From NCBI GenBank assembly GCA_021296215.1, contig JAGWBA010000019.1, forward strand, positions 1 through 35,099: a DNA stretch of 35,099 bases. Direction: 5' to 3'. The DNA is from Flavobacteriales bacterium. GTDB lineage: Bacteria; Bacteroidota; Bacteroidia; Flavobacteriales; ECT2AJA-044. Positions 8,040 to 17,157 of the stretch are shown here, piece by piece (within the stretch, counting starts at the first letter, position 1; every line of letters starts with the position of its first letter). The notes beneath the pieces are model-generated. The model was not told where the DNA came from, did not search any database, and saw only the letters and a program-made list of their open reading frames with translations. The position numbers and the translations under genes are program-made.

Positions 8040-10499
8040 CTAGCTTTGCTCTGCATCCTGGTTCCCAACCTCTTCGATAGGTGGGTTCGAGCGCGACTTT
8101 CGGAAATCGACAAAGGCCAAACCCAGCCAGGCGATCAAAGCCGCTAAAGAGGCAAAGCCCCCCTCCTTCGAACCCGGTGGAACAAAGTAAAGCTGCACTT
8201 CCTGAGCCGGGCCTTCGACCACAGGTATGGCCGTGAACCCAAGTTGTGCACGAACCGGCACTACTTTTTTTTGGCCCACTTCGGCGCGCCAGCCTTCGTC
8301 GAAAGGAATAGTAAAGAACAACCAGCCCTCTGATGGCGCATCGAGCGTTCCTTCAATACGGTTTTGTCCAAAGGAGGTCATGCTAAAGGTTCCGGCCGCG
8401 GCCCGGCGATCGATGATTTGCTGAAACTGCTGAACGGTGAGGTTCTTAGTGTTGACTCGCTCTACCTTCGCGGCAGAGCTCAGATCATCAGATCCTAGCG
8501 CGATGTGATCGTATACCTGAAAAGCCCGCTGCGTCTCGCCCATGGCCAACAAGGTATCTTCGCTGATGGCCGAATCGTAGAACGCCCCGAATGGAAAGCG
8601 ATGCTGATTCTTATAAATATTAATGCCCTCAATTGTGCCTACAGGCTGGTAAGAGTTGACCAGCAAGGGGTGCGTGACTTCGGTCTTGCGCAAGAGGTAG
8701 TCGACCCCGGCAAAGGGATATAAGAGTGGATTCCGCTCTACCCCGGCTGCCCAGCGCGTATCGGTTTCCTTGGTTGAATCGATCAAGGCCATTTCCGACA
8801 AGAATCGAATATAATTGGCCTGATTAAAGCTGGAGTATTGTGTAGTTCCGTAGAATCCGAGAACACGACCCTCGTTCAGGGAACGATGAATGCTGTTGGC
8901 ACTTGCGTAATCCTTGATCAACCTGTAGAACCCTTGATCTTGCCCATCGATGAATTCGAGGGCCTCTACGGTGTAGTCGTTGTATCCCACGCGTTGTTTC
9001 AACTCGCGCTTGGTCATGGTATCGCGTTCGCCGAAGGCGTAGCCCGAGTTGAATCCGAGGTCCAGCATCATAACGGCCAACAGCGCATACGGCGCAGCCT
9101 TGCCGAGCTTCTTAAAGTGGACGCCGACCAATATGGCGGTCAGCAAAAGCACGGCGAAAGTATCGACCCCCCGAACGGCCTTCACGAGCTCTAAGCGTCC
9201 ATCGTAGTACGGATAGTGCAGCGATAACAGCATTACGGCCGCGGTAGCAAGGAGTCCGATCAAATGCACGCGTTTTTCGCGCACGATGGCCTCGAGTGAT
9301 TTGGTGCTGATGAGCACGAAGATCAGTGGGATGAATAAGCTAAGGGCCTTCTTGTAGTAGTTTCCTTGAAAAAGGTAAATAGCATAGCGGAAATAAGGGA
9401 AGAGCAGTGGAATCAGGGCCAATCCAAGTACGATTCCCCATAGGCGTTTTTCGTTGCGCGATCCCAGCAAAAACAGCTGTGGAATGAGCAAGATCATCAG
9501 TATAGAGCAGTAAAAGAGCGGCGCTTCGAGGTAGTTGTTCCACCCGTTGAAATCACCCCCTACACCAAGCAAATCGTTACTCAGCGTGCGCATCCAAGTG
9601 GTAAGCAAGTGCCCGCCATCGTGCATCGCAAAAATGGGTTGGGCACTCAGGTCTTCAGAAAGGGTCGCTGCGGTCGACATCCGCGGACTGTCGGTCACCG
9701 TGGTCACGCGGGTCAACAAACCGGTGGCGTTTCCTAGAAAACCCAAAATTGCCAATCCGGCCGCGAGGCCGCCCTCCTTCACCCACTGAATGGGCTTCCA
9801 CTCCATTTCTACACCGCGAACGACGAAATAGAGTAAAGCGAATTGAAAGAAGAAAAAGAGTTTGGGGTCGACCCCGAAGTTGTAGAGCACCAAAGGAAGC
9901 ACGAAGTAGATCTTTTTGGTCCACAATAGGTCGAGTCCCCATAGAACGAACACGGCGTTGAGCACAAAGGCATCGTGCACGTACCACGAGCCTCCGACGA
10001 TGGCGTATCCGCTAAAGGCCATGGCCAGACCTGCAAATAGGGCGATCCACTCGTTGTTGCTGCGCAGCTTGATCCACTCGAAGGTGATCACCGCTATGGC
10101 CAGCGCCTTGGCCCAGGCAACCCGGGCGATGCGCTCGGCAACCGAACCTGAGAACAGATCAAACACCCAGTGAAAGAGGCTCTCAAGTCCAAAGTGCCAA
10201 CCGGAATACATGTTCTGTCCCATTCCGATGTAAAAGGACCAGGCCATCGGAAAGCCCTCGTTTTTAAGGTAGCGATCGAGGTGGATCAGGTTGGGGTATT
10301 TCAAGTTCAGCGTGTCGCTTCCAATGTCTTTAAAGATGTAGAGATCGCTGCCAAAAATAAAGGGGTAGAATACGATCAATCCCAGTATAGAGGGCACTCC
10401 GATTACCCAGAGATAAGTGCTGAAAGGGAGTTTGTCGGATAAGAACTCAAAGGCTTTAACGTCCTTGCTCTTCGCCTTCTTGGTCGCTTTCTTGGCCAT
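8040..10499 (-). CDS. YfhO-family multi-pass membrane protein
   Basis: 819 aa. A Lys-rich cytoplasmic N-terminus (KKATKKAKSKDVK) is followed by a first membrane helix near 28-52 and then roughly a dozen helices to about residue 480. A large extracytoplasmic domain (about 500-780) comes next, then a last helix near 785-805 and an acidic tail. The layout and phrases such as GWLFFTIPFDEGWRAEVGQK match the YfhO family, GT-C-like membrane proteins that in Firmicutes glycosylate lipoteichoic acid. Bacteroidota carry them without a settled function. Lying between the GT-C remnant and a sulfotransferase, it plausibly modifies or elongates the surface glycan from the periplasmic side. Confidence 0.83.
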   Translation of the reverse strand: MAKKATKKAKSKDVKAFEFLSDKLPFSTYLWVIGVPSILGLIVFYPFIFGSDLYIFKDIGSDTLNLKYPNLIHLDRYLKNEGFPMAWSFYIGMGQNMYSGWHFGLESLFHWVFDLFSGSVAERIARVAWAKALAIAVITFEWIKLRSNNEWIALFAGLAMAFSGYAIVGGSWYVHDAFVLNAVFVLWGLDLLWTKKIYFVLPLVLYNFGVDPKLFFFFQFALLYFVVRGVEMEWKPIQWVKEGGLAAGLAILGFLGNATGLLTRVTTVTDSPRMSTAATLSEDLSAQPIFAMHDGGHLLTTWMRTLSNDLLGVGGDFNGWNNYLEAPLFYCSILMILLIPQLFLLGSRNEKRLWGIVLGLALIPLLFPYFRYAIYLFQGNYYKKALSLFIPLIFVLISTKSLEAIVREKRVHLIGLLATAAVMLLSLHYPYYDGRLELVKAVRGVDTFAVLLLTAILVGVHFKKLGKAAPYALLAVMMLDLGFNSGYAFGERDTMTKRELKQRVGYNDYTVEALEFIDGQDQGFYRLIKDYASANSIHRSLNEGRVLGFYGTTQYSSFNQANYIRFLSEMALIDSTKETDTRWAAGVERNPLLYPFAGVDYLLRKTEVTHPLLVNSYQPVGTIEGINIYKNQHRFPFGAFYDSAISEDTLLAMGETQRAFQVYDHIALGSDDLSSAAKVERVNTKNLTVQQFQQIIDRRAAAGTFSMTSFGQNRIEGTLDAPSEGWLFFTIPFDEGWRAEVGQKKVVPVRAQLGFTAIPVVEGPAQEVQLYFVPPGSKEGGFASLAALIAWLGLAFVDFRKSRSNPPIEEVGNQDAEQS

Positions 10500-10526
10500 A
10501 GGTCTGTGCTTTGTTCGGACCCGAAT

Positions 10527-10682
10527 TTAGTTCATTAGTCCGTATTTCTCCTTGATCGCAGGAGCCAATTCGTCGTATGCCCTTATCAATTGTTTCCCTT
10601 TGATGAGCATTTCACCGGTGAAATCCGGGTAAATCGCTTTCACGAACTCGAACACGGGCTGCCGCGGCGGCTTGTTGAACAT
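10527..10682 (-). CDS. 51-aa ORF coupled to, or the displaced C-terminus of, the GT-C-like gene
   Basis: The frame begins with MFNKPPRQPVFEFVKAIYPD and ends ...EKYGLMN; it is soluble. Its ATG overlaps the stop of the preceding fragment as TAATG, a classical coupling arrangement. The content, however, reads as the missing end of the previous protein. That protein stops right after a beta strand (DAIYFFV) in a small soluble alpha/beta domain, and this ORF supplies the next helix and strand. One inserted base at the junction would fuse the two. It is therefore either a real small coupled gene or the out-of-frame tail of a damaged gene; I favour the latter. It ends 27 bases before the yfhO-like ATG. 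Confidence 0.5.
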   Translation of the reverse strand: MFNKPPRQPVFEFVKAIYPDFTGEMLIKGKQLIRAYDELAPAIKEKYGLMN

Positions 10683-11683
10683 TATACGAAGAAATAGATC
10701 GCATCCGGATGATTCTGTGCTGCTTCATGAAGGTCGTCGATGGTCGTTTTCGAACCCAGTTTATAAGCTGGAATGTCCGGAAAGTAATGCTGTAAAAGAC
10801 CCACCTGACCCGTGATGAAAACCACGTCGGAGCCCTGTTTTTCAAGTTGATCGGTCTGTGCCGTCACATAGTCGAGTGCCTTTTGATCGTGCCTCGGAAT
10901 CAAGCTAAAATCTTGCTCATCCATGGTAAAGGGCGAAAAAATATTGCCTGCGGCAAGATACAGGAATGCACCGGCACTAGTAATCACCACGGCGGGTGTC
11001 CAACTCCTCGTGGCTAGTTCAAAAACCTGTGCGAGAACCATGTGGGTGAAGGTCACTATCGACAGCAGGTAGGCCACGTGTACGATCAAATAGTACCTGT
11101 TAAAGCCAAAAGGAGGATTAAAGACCCCTCCCATGATCATGGAGTACAACACGAGGGCGAAAAGAAAATATCCCGCCGAAAGGCGGAAAAACCGCGCAAA
11201 GAAATCATTGCGTTTGAACGACAAATACCCCCCGCCAACGAGTAAGATCAGGTTAAACAGGAACCAACCCGCTCCTTCGCGATTGTTCACCGACATGTAA
11301 TTGCCTATGGCTTGCCCGAAGGTCGATGGATCCCATTCGCGGAAGAATCGCTCGATGGCCACGTTCAAGCGGCCGGCCGGAACCGTTGCTGCTATCGTTA
11401 AAAGAGCGGTGATGCCAATAGCGCCTCCGATAACGAGCCATCGCGGATACTCCTTGCGCAGGCCCGAGGTAAAGAAATCAACGGTGAGAGCGATGATCCC
11501 AAATGCCAAAAGAGAGAATAGCGTTTGGTGAAAGAGTCCGGAAACGAGAAGGAGAATAAGAACACCCAATACCCGCAACCAATAAGGTCTTTCAGAAGTG
11601 TAAAGCTTGTATGCAGCAAAGGAGCACACAATTCCGAATACGTACATGTAGCCATAATAGCGGACGAAATGAAGCGATGACAA
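10682..11683 (-). pseudogene. C-terminal part of an interrupted GT-C (GT39/ArnT-like) membrane protein
   Basis: 333 codons in exactly the same frame as the upstream fragment 11687-12121, separated from it only by TAG and one ACC codon. The first codon counted here is TTG (the first ATG is at 11647). The segment has about eight membrane helices (for example IALTVDF, LFNLILLVGGGYLSF, YFLFALVLYSMIMGG, YYLIVHVAYLLSIVTF). A soluble alpha/beta tail follows (DVVFITGQVG, then KTTIDDLHEAAQNHPDAIYFFV), typical of GT-C glycosyltransferases with a short C-terminal domain. With the upstream part it makes a continuous protein of about 479 codons. If expressed alone, the fragment lacks the acidic catalytic loop. 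Confidence 0.72.
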
Positions 11684-11686
11684 GGT

Positions 11687-12121
11687 CTAGCTGGAGAGTA
11701 CGGTCGGAATCAACAGCACGATGAGTTCCTCTGGTCCGGAATCCTTTTTACGAATCCACAAGGCCGCCAATGCGATCACCATGGTCAAGAGGAAAGGCCA
11801 GGCTCCATACCATTTCTCGACCCGAAGACCGAGTCCATTAACGACGAAATAGGCGGGTACGTTGAAGTACAGTATGAACTTGTGAGACTCGTATACGTCG
11901 TAGTCCTCATCCGGATCGTACATCACGCTTTCGGGGCGGGGGGCATCCAAAGGCACACCGGTCTTTACGGCATGCATCAATCCGTTGTACGAGCTCACCT
12001 CGTCGCTCAGGTGAAGGTACTTATCGAGGTAGTTCACGGACGATATACCCGCGTACAGCATAACGAGCACTCCCAGGGAGAGTACGATTCTTCGAATCAG
12101 TACGCTCTTTGAGTTGCCCAT
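11687..12121 (-). pseudogene. N-terminal part of the interrupted GT-C membrane protein
   Basis: 144 aa. A first membrane helix (residues 9-27) is followed by an acidic loop with YLHLSDEVSSYNGLM, which fits the DE motif found after TM1 in PMT/ArnT-type GT-C enzymes, and by a second helix region (PFLLTMVIALAALWI). Translation stops at TAG (complement of 11687-11689) at the start of what should be the next helix, while the frame stays open beyond. Its ATG overlaps the cysN stop as TAATG, so it is coupled to PAPS synthesis. The intact protein would be expected to transfer a lipid-linked sugar in the periplasm. Sequence error, a recent nonsense mutation and readthrough are all possible. Confidence 0.72.
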
Positions 12122-13386
12122 TAAATGATCATTCCGGCCGCTACCGTTTCATTCGTTCCTTCGTCTACCAAAATGATACTTCCGGTATTGCGATTCTTGC
12201 GATAGCTATCGGCCAACAAGGGTTTGGTGGTGCGTAGGCGGATCCGCGCGATGTCGTTCATGCCAATGTTGTTGTCCGTTTCATCGCGGTGCAAGGTGTT
12301 GATATCGACCTTGTACACGATCTCTTTGACCATAGCACGGGCATCGGTGGTCGTGTGGCGAATTGCGTATTTTCCACCGTTGATCATCGGCCTGTTATTG
12401 AACCAACAGATCATAACGTCGAGGTCTTGGGTGGGCTCGGGCTGATTATTCACTCGGCAGATCATATCGCCTCGTGAAATATCGATCTCGTCTTCCAAGG
12501 TCAGGGTGATACTCCTTGGAGCAAAGGCTTCTTTGATCTCCTGATCGCCGTCGTAAAGGGCCTTGATCTTGCTGGTAAACCCGCTCGGTAGCGCGATCAC
12601 GTCGTCACCCGGCTTCAAGATACCACCGGCCACGCGCCCCGCGTATCCCCTAAAGTCGTGGAACTCGTCGCTGTGTGGGCGAATGACCGTTTGAACCGGA
12701 AAGCGCACGTCGATGTGGTTTTGATCCGAACCGATGTGAATGGTTTCCAAGGTATTCAGTAGTGTAGAGCCATCGTACCACGGCATGTTCTCAGAACGGT
12801 TCACCACATTGTCGCCATGCAGGGCCGATATCGGAATAAAGCGAATATCGCCGATCTCAAGTTTGGCACTAAAGTCTTTGAATTCCTGCACGATCTTCTC
12901 GTACTGATCTTCGCTGTAATCGACCAAGTCCATTTTGTTGATACACAAGATCACGTGCGGGATCTTGAGAAGGCTCGCTATAAAACTGTGTCGACAGGTT
13001 TGTTCGATCACTCCTTTGCGCGCATCGACAAGGATCAACGCCAAGTTGGCCGTTGACGCACCGGTCACCATATTTCGGGTGTACTGGATGTGTCCCGGAG
13101 TATCGGCAATGATGAACTTTCGCTTAGGCGTGGCGAAGTAGCGATAGGCCACATCGATGGTGATTCCTTGCTCGCGCTCATCTTTGAGTCCGTCCGTAAA
13201 CAAACTCAAATCTACATGGTCCAATCCACGCGTTTTCGAGCTCGTCTCCACGGCTTCGATCTGATCTTGGAAAATACTTTTTGAATCGTACAGCAAACGA
13301 CCGATCAAAGTCGATTTACCGTCGTCTACACTCCCCGCCGTGGTGAAGCGTAGGAGTTCCATATCTAAGTAACCCTTGGTGTTCAT
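12121..13386 (-). CDS. cysN: Sulfate adenylyltransferase subunit 1 (GTPase)
   Basis: 421 aa from the ATG at 13386. CysN uses GTP hydrolysis to drive formation of adenosine 5'-phosphosulfate by the CysD partner. Motifs: G1 P-loop GSVDDGKST (18-26), G3 DTPGH, G4 NKMD, then two beta-barrel domains as in EF-Tu-like GTPases. There is no fused APS-kinase domain, consistent with the separate cysC. An in-frame ATG at 13413 would add nine residues, but those codons fall in the CATGGCC-type repeat words upstream; MNTKGYLDMELLRF is the more natural N-terminus. It is separated from cysD by the 470-base hairpin array instead of the usual few bases, and it overlaps the GT-C-like gene by one base (TAATG). 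Confidence 0.95.
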   Translation of the reverse strand: MNTKGYLDMELLRFTTAGSVDDGKSTLIGRLLYDSKSIFQDQIEAVETSSKTRGLDHVDLSLFTDGLKDEREQGITIDVAYRYFATPKRKFIIADTPGHIQYTRNMVTGASTANLALILVDARKGVIEQTCRHSFIASLLKIPHVILCINKMDLVDYSEDQYEKIVQEFKDFSAKLEIGDIRFIPISALHGDNVVNRSENMPWYDGSTLLNTLETIHIGSDQNHIDVRFPVQTVIRPHSDEFHDFRGYAGRVAGGILKPGDDVIALPSGFTSKIKALYDGDQEIKEAFAPRSITLTLEDEIDISRGDMICRVNNQPEPTQDLDVMICWFNNRPMINGGKYAIRHTTTDARAMVKEIVYKVDINTLHRDETDNNIGMNDIARIRLRTTKPLLADSYRKNRNTGSIILVDEGTNETVAAGMII

Positions 13387-13856
13387 TCTTTCTATGCTTT
13401 GGCCATGAGTCATAGGCCATGGGCTTCTTTATACTTTGGACCGTGGACCATGGACTGCTTCTAACTTTAGCGAAGTTCAAATTTCCCTTAAACTAAGCTA
13501 AGGCTAAGGCTAACAGCTTCATTCTGATCGCTTGAGCGACCTTATTCAAAGAACCTGATTGCGCGCAGCGCAACCTGATTTCATCTTTTCACATCCTCGA
13601 GCCTGTGGCTCGATTTTTCCACCCCCAGCCCCTGCCCACGGGGGACTTCTACTTACTCACTACTTGCCCAGACGCAGATGTCCGGGAGCCTTCAGCTCTA
13701 ATATCCTCGCCCTCTACGCGAATTTCCCTGCTGCTTTGCAGCAACTTTACTCGCCTCCGGCGAACTAACTTGCCGCTGCGCGGCAAACAGACTTGCTGCT
13801 CACCAGCAAATCGACTTGTGGCCCTGCCACAAACTGTCTCGAGCCAACGGCTCGAA
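13387..13856 (-). repeat. Mosaic hairpin array between cysD and cysN
   Basis: This 470-base gap holds no credible gene. It is packed with short inverted repeats. The regular part, in plus coordinates, is TGCTGC/GCAGCA (13729-13743), TCGCC/GGCGA (13751-13763), TTGCCGC/GCGGCAA (13770-13786), TTGCTG/CAGCAA (13793-13809), TTGTGGC/GCCACAA (13816-13832) and TCGAGCC/GGCTCGA (13839-13855). Loops are 3 nt except one of 5. Spacers are ACTTTAC, ACTAAC, ACAGAC, ATCGAC and ACTGTC. Further stems are at 13528-13539, 13559-13573 (TTGCGC/GCGCAA) and 13597-13613 (TCGAGCC/GGCTCGA again). A C/G-rich stem lies at 13619-13645. The part next to cysN holds TTAGCC repeats and CATGG-type palindromes (13410-13455). The last stem ends 1 base before the cysD stop codon. 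Confidence 0.85.
13619..13645 (-). repeat. C/G-rich dispersed repeat, copy 1
   Basis: CCACCCCCAGCCCCTGCCCA followed by CGGGGGACTT (plus strand). The run of Cs pairs with the run of Gs to form a stem on the transcribed strand. A second copy at 19387-19416 has nearly the same sequence and the same flanking logic. Confidence 0.7.
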
Positions 13857-14762
13857 TCAGAAGTATCCTTGTTTCTTCCGATCCTCCATCGCGCTTTCGC
13901 TCCTCTTGTCATCGGCTCTACCTCCGCGCTCGGTCACCCGCGTACTGGCCACTTCTTCAATGATCTTCTCCAGAGTATCGGCATCACTTTCAACAGCTCC
14001 AGTGATCGTTAGATCACCCATGGTTCTAAAGCGCAGGGTTTTCATTTCGGGGACCTCGTTCGGTTTCTTATTCAGGAATTCCGAGTCGCTCAAATACTGT
14101 CCATCGCGCAAGATCACACTTCGCTCATGAGCGAAGTAAAGACTCGGTATTTCGATATTCTCCAACAGGATGTACTGCCAAACATCCATCTCCGTCCAGT
14201 TCGAGATCGGGAACACCCGGAAGTGCTCGCCGTAATTCTTTTTCCCATTGAATAGGTTCCATAACTCAGGACGCTGATTCTTTGGATTCCATTGCCCAAA
14301 CTCATCGCGGTGACTGAAGAAACGCTCCTTGGCACGCGCCTTTTCTTCATCGCGTCGGGCTCCACCCATGGCCGCATCGAACTTATTCGATTCTATCGCC
14401 TCCAACAAGGCGGGGATCTGCGCGGTGTTACGACTCGCATCGGTCCCTTTTTCTTCGGAGGCCTTTCCTTCGTCAATGGCTTTTTGCACCGAACCCACCA
14501 CGATTTGAGCCCCGAGTTTTTTAACGAGCTCATCGCGAAACTCAATGGTTTCCGGAAAGTTGTGCCCCGTATCGATGTGCACCAGCGGAAACGGCACCCG
14601 CGCCGGCCAAAAGGCCTTTTTGGCGAGGTGGGTCAAAATAATACTGTCCTTACCGCCCGAAAAAAGCAGACAAGGGTTGTTGAATTGTGCATACACCTCG
14701 CGAATCACATAAATGGATTCCGCCTCTAATTCACGGAGGTGTTTCAAATAATATCTATTCAT
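13857..14762 (-). CDS. cysD: Sulfate adenylyltransferase subunit 2
   Basis: 301 aa, the normal length. CysD catalyses adenylation of sulfate by ATP and pairs with CysN. The PP-loop is SGGKDS at residues 35-40, followed by [11 protein letters not shown] and the PAPS-reductase-like fold; the C-terminus has the conserved [16 protein letters not shown] and [13 protein letters not shown], ending DRKKQGYF. The ATG overlaps cysC by 8 bases. The stop codon is followed after one base by the first stem of the hairpin array, so the array begins at the gene boundary rather than after a normal 3' spacer. Confidence 0.96.
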   Translation of the reverse strand: MNRYYLKHLRELEAESIYVIREVYAQFNNPCLLFSGGKDSIILTHLAKKAFWPARVPFPLVHIDTGHNFPETIEFRDELVKKLGAQIVVGSVQKAIDEGKASEEKGTDASRNTAQIPALLEAIESNKFDAAMGGARRDEEKARAKERFFSHRDEFGQWNPKNQRPELWNLFNGKKNYGEHFRVFPISNWTEMDVWQYILLENIEIPSLYFAHERSVILRDGQYLSDSEFLNKKPNEVPEMKTLRFRTMGDLTITGAVESDADTLEKIIEEVASTRVTERGGRADDKRSESAMEDRKKQGYF

Positions 14763-15363
14763 CCTCTAGGGTGATTTTGGGTAGAAGTACCTCCAGCACT
14801 TGCCGAACGTTTTCTTCTAAGTCGTCTTTATCGGTATCGATACGGATCTCCGGGTTTTCAGGCACTTCGAACGGACTGTCGATACCCGTGAAGTTAGAAA
14901 TCTCTCCCTTTCGAGCCTTCTTATAAAGTCCTTTTGGGTCCCGCGATTCAGCCACTTCCAAAGGTACGTCCACATGGACTTCTACCATTTCGCCTGCGGC
15001 GAGAAGATCGCGTACGCGTTTTCGATCCGCCTTGAAGGGCGAAATGAAGGCTGTAAGTACGATCAAGCCGGCATCGACCATCAATTTACTCAGTTCTCCA
15101 AGTCGACGAATGTTTTCAATCCGACCAGCCTCCGTAAAGTCGACATCGCCATTGAGTCCGGTCCGCACATTATCGCCATCGAGTAAATAAGTGTGAAAAC
15201 CATGAGACATGAGATCTTGCTCAACGCAATTGGCTACCGTTGATTTACCAGACCCGGAAAGACCGGTGAACCACACCACACAAGGACGCTGTCCGAGTGC
15301 ACGACTTCGGTCGACTTTAGTGATCTTATGATCGTGGGGAATGATGTGCAGTTTTTCGCTCAT
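14755..15363 (-). CDS. cysC: Adenylyl-sulfate kinase
   Basis: 202 aa. It phosphorylates APS to PAPS, the donor used by the three sulfotransferases in the window. The Walker A loop is GLSGSGKST at residues 34-42. [13 protein letters not shown] and [16 protein letters not shown] are the APS-binding signatures, and the fused-type loop [15 protein letters not shown] is near the C-terminus. The start at 15363 is chosen because its ATG overlaps the permease stop as ATGA; codons further upstream lie inside the permease gene and are not kinase-like. A dedicated kinase in an operon without PAPS reductase points to sulfation rather than cysteine synthesis. Confidence 0.95.
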   Translation of the reverse strand: MSEKLHIIPHDHKITKVDRSRALGQRPCVVWFTGLSGSGKSTVANCVEQDLMSHGFHTYLLDGDNVRTGLNGDVDFTEAGRIENIRRLGELSKLMVDAGLIVLTAFISPFKADRKRVRDLLAAGEMVEVHVDVPLEVAESRDPKGLYKKARKGEISNFTGIDSPFEVPENPEIRIDTDKDDLEENVRQVLEVLLPKITLEDE

Positions 15364-17156
15364 ATCCATCCGTATCGAATCCAGACAAAGGTAAGGGAAA
15401 TAACTGCGTAAAGAAATGACAATGGACCGCCAATTCTCATGAAATCCCTGAATTGATAACCTCCCGGTCCCATGACCATAAGATTGGTCTGATACCCCAT
15501 GGGAGTAATAAAAGCGCAACTCGCGGCAAAGGCGATGACCATATAATAGCCTTCAGCTACAGCCACAGCACCAGTCGTTGTATCCGTTGCTGTTGCTAGA
15601 GAATACGCAATCGGAAATACAATAGATACAGCTGCGGCATTCGTAATGAAGCTGGTAAGCACGAACGTAACGGCGAACAAAACGATGCTGATAACGATCG
15701 GACCTGCGCCTTTGAACTGGGTACCTATACCGGAAGCAATGAGATCGGCTGCACCGCTTTCGGTCATGGCCTTACCGAGGGCAAGAGCCGAAACGAGGAT
15801 CAGCAACAACTTGACGTCCATTTCTTTTTTCATGCCGTCAACGTTCACGAAACCCAGCACCAATAAGGCGGCCAGCAAGATCAAGGTCGCCATGAACAGG
15901 TTCACATGGCCGAAAATTCCGGCCACCGCTACTAAACCGACCACGGCCAAGAAGATCCGCTTGGGTGGTGCTTCCTTTATCGATGGGTTCTTAACTTGCT
16001 TTACGATGTACAGGTTATTGAAGCGGAATTCGTTCCGCGCAAAGCTGCGACCGGTGGTCAAAAGCAAGAGGTCACCTGCCTGGAATCGTATTTCACCGAT
16101 TTTTCCACTAACTCGTTCGCCATTTCGGTGGATGGCCAAAATTCCGGCTTGATATCGCTCCCGGAAATTCACCTGTTTCACGGTTGAACCGATGAGTGAA
16201 GAGTTGGCCGGGATCACAGCCTCTACGATAGTGCGGTCTTCAGAAGAGTCGAAATCCGTGTGCTTGCTGAGCTCGAGCCCGTTGGAGCCATCGACCAGCT
16301 CAACGATGCGCTCGGTCTCTCCTACGAACATAAGCGAATCGCCTTCTTCGATCACCTCCTCGGGCTCCACGGGGGTAATGACGTGTTCGGTACGAACGAT
16401 CTCTATGAGGAACACACCATTCAGATTTCGCAATCCGACTTCTTGCACACTTTTTCCGATGAGCCTTGAGCCCGGGCGCACCTTGGTTTCGACCATATAC
16501 TCTCGGGTTGGATCGGCCAGCTGATCAAGCACATCCTGCCGTTGAGGCAGTAATGTAGGTCCCGCGAGTACCAAGTAAATGATTCCGCCCGCGGTCACCA
16601 GCAATCCCGGAATCAGAAAATCGAAGAACGAAAACAGGGGTTCACCGCTCTGTTCGAGGAAACCGTTGAGGACGAGGTTGGTGGAGGTTCCGATAAGGGT
16701 GATCATGCCGCCGAGGATGGCCGCGTAGCTGAGGGGAATGAGCAACTGAGATGCGGCAATGCCGCGTTTTTTACTCCACTCGCCGATGTAGGGAATCATG
16801 AGGGCGACCACGGGGGTGTTGTTGAGCACGCTTGATCCGAAAGCCACGATACTGGTCATCCGGAGTATCATGTCGCGAACCGTGGTTGCCGATTTGAAGG
16901 GTTTGTCGAGCAGACTCAACAGATTAAAATGATCGCGGAGGGCACCTGTGATGAAGATCAACATAAAGATGATGGCGATCTGCCGGTTGCCAAATCCCTT
17001 GAGGAATTCATCGGTGGTAAGCACGCCGGTGATGATGAGTACCAGAACGGCCATGAAGAACGTGAGTGCCGCTCTATTTCCTTTGCGAAAAAGCGCCAGA
17101 ATGAGTCCGACCAAGGTAGCCGAAGCGACGTAAATATGGTACTCGGCCGGAATCAT
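15360..17156 (-). CDS. SLC13-family sulfate/anion permease with paired RCK_C domains
   Basis: 598 aa. The N-terminal block of membrane helices (1-200) carries the family signatures NNTPVV (112-117) and [11 protein letters not shown] (155-165). A cytoplasmic insert of about 180 residues follows, holding two TrkA_C/RCK_C-type domains (near 210-290 and 300-380; GDSLMFVGE and GDLLLLTTG mark the ends of each). The C-terminal helices have the second half-site [13 protein letters not shown] and [15 protein letters not shown]. This layout is that of SLC13-like sodium/sulfate symporters of the YfbS/SAC1 type. Embedded between cysQ and cysC (1-base gap, 4-base overlap), its substrate is very likely sulfate. 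Confidence 0.9.
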   Translation of the reverse strand: MIPAEYHIYVASATLVGLILALFRKGNRAALTFFMAVLVLIITGVLTTDEFLKGFGNRQIAIIFMLIFITGALRDHFNLLSLLDKPFKSATTVRDMILRMTSIVAFGSSVLNNTPVVALMIPYIGEWSKKRGIAASQLLIPLSYAAILGGMITLIGTSTNLVLNGFLEQSGEPLFSFFDFLIPGLLVTAGGIIYLVLAGPTLLPQRQDVLDQLADPTREYMVETKVRPGSRLIGKSVQEVGLRNLNGVFLIEIVRTEHVITPVEPEEVIEEGDSLMFVGETERIVELVDGSNGLELSKHTDFDSSEDRTIVEAVIPANSSLIGSTVKQVNFRERYQAGILAIHRNGERVSGKIGEIRFQAGDLLLLTTGRSFARNEFRFNNLYIVKQVKNPSIKEAPPKRIFLAVVGLVAVAGIFGHVNLFMATLILLAALLVLGFVNVDGMKKEMDVKLLLILVSALALGKAMTESGAADLIASGIGTQFKGAGPIVISIVLFAVTFVLTSFITNAAAVSIVFPIAYSLATATDTTTGAVAVAEGYYMVIAFAASCAFITPMGYQTNLMVMGPGGYQFRDFMRIGGPLSFLYAVISLTFVWIRYGWI

Positions 17157-17157
17157 A

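Noticed and set aside
13528-13856. CRISPR array
   Set aside because: Regular spacing suggests it at first, but there is no constant direct repeat; each unit is a different inverted repeat and units are only about 20 bases.
13528-13856. Integron attC sites or a tRNA cluster
   Set aside because: Stems are too short, lack attC R-box core sites, and none folds as a cloverleaf; no integrase nearby.
13605-14012. Plus-strand open frame through the hairpin array and cysD end
   Set aside because: Its codons come from inverted repeats and the antisense of cysD; no start signal or family pattern.
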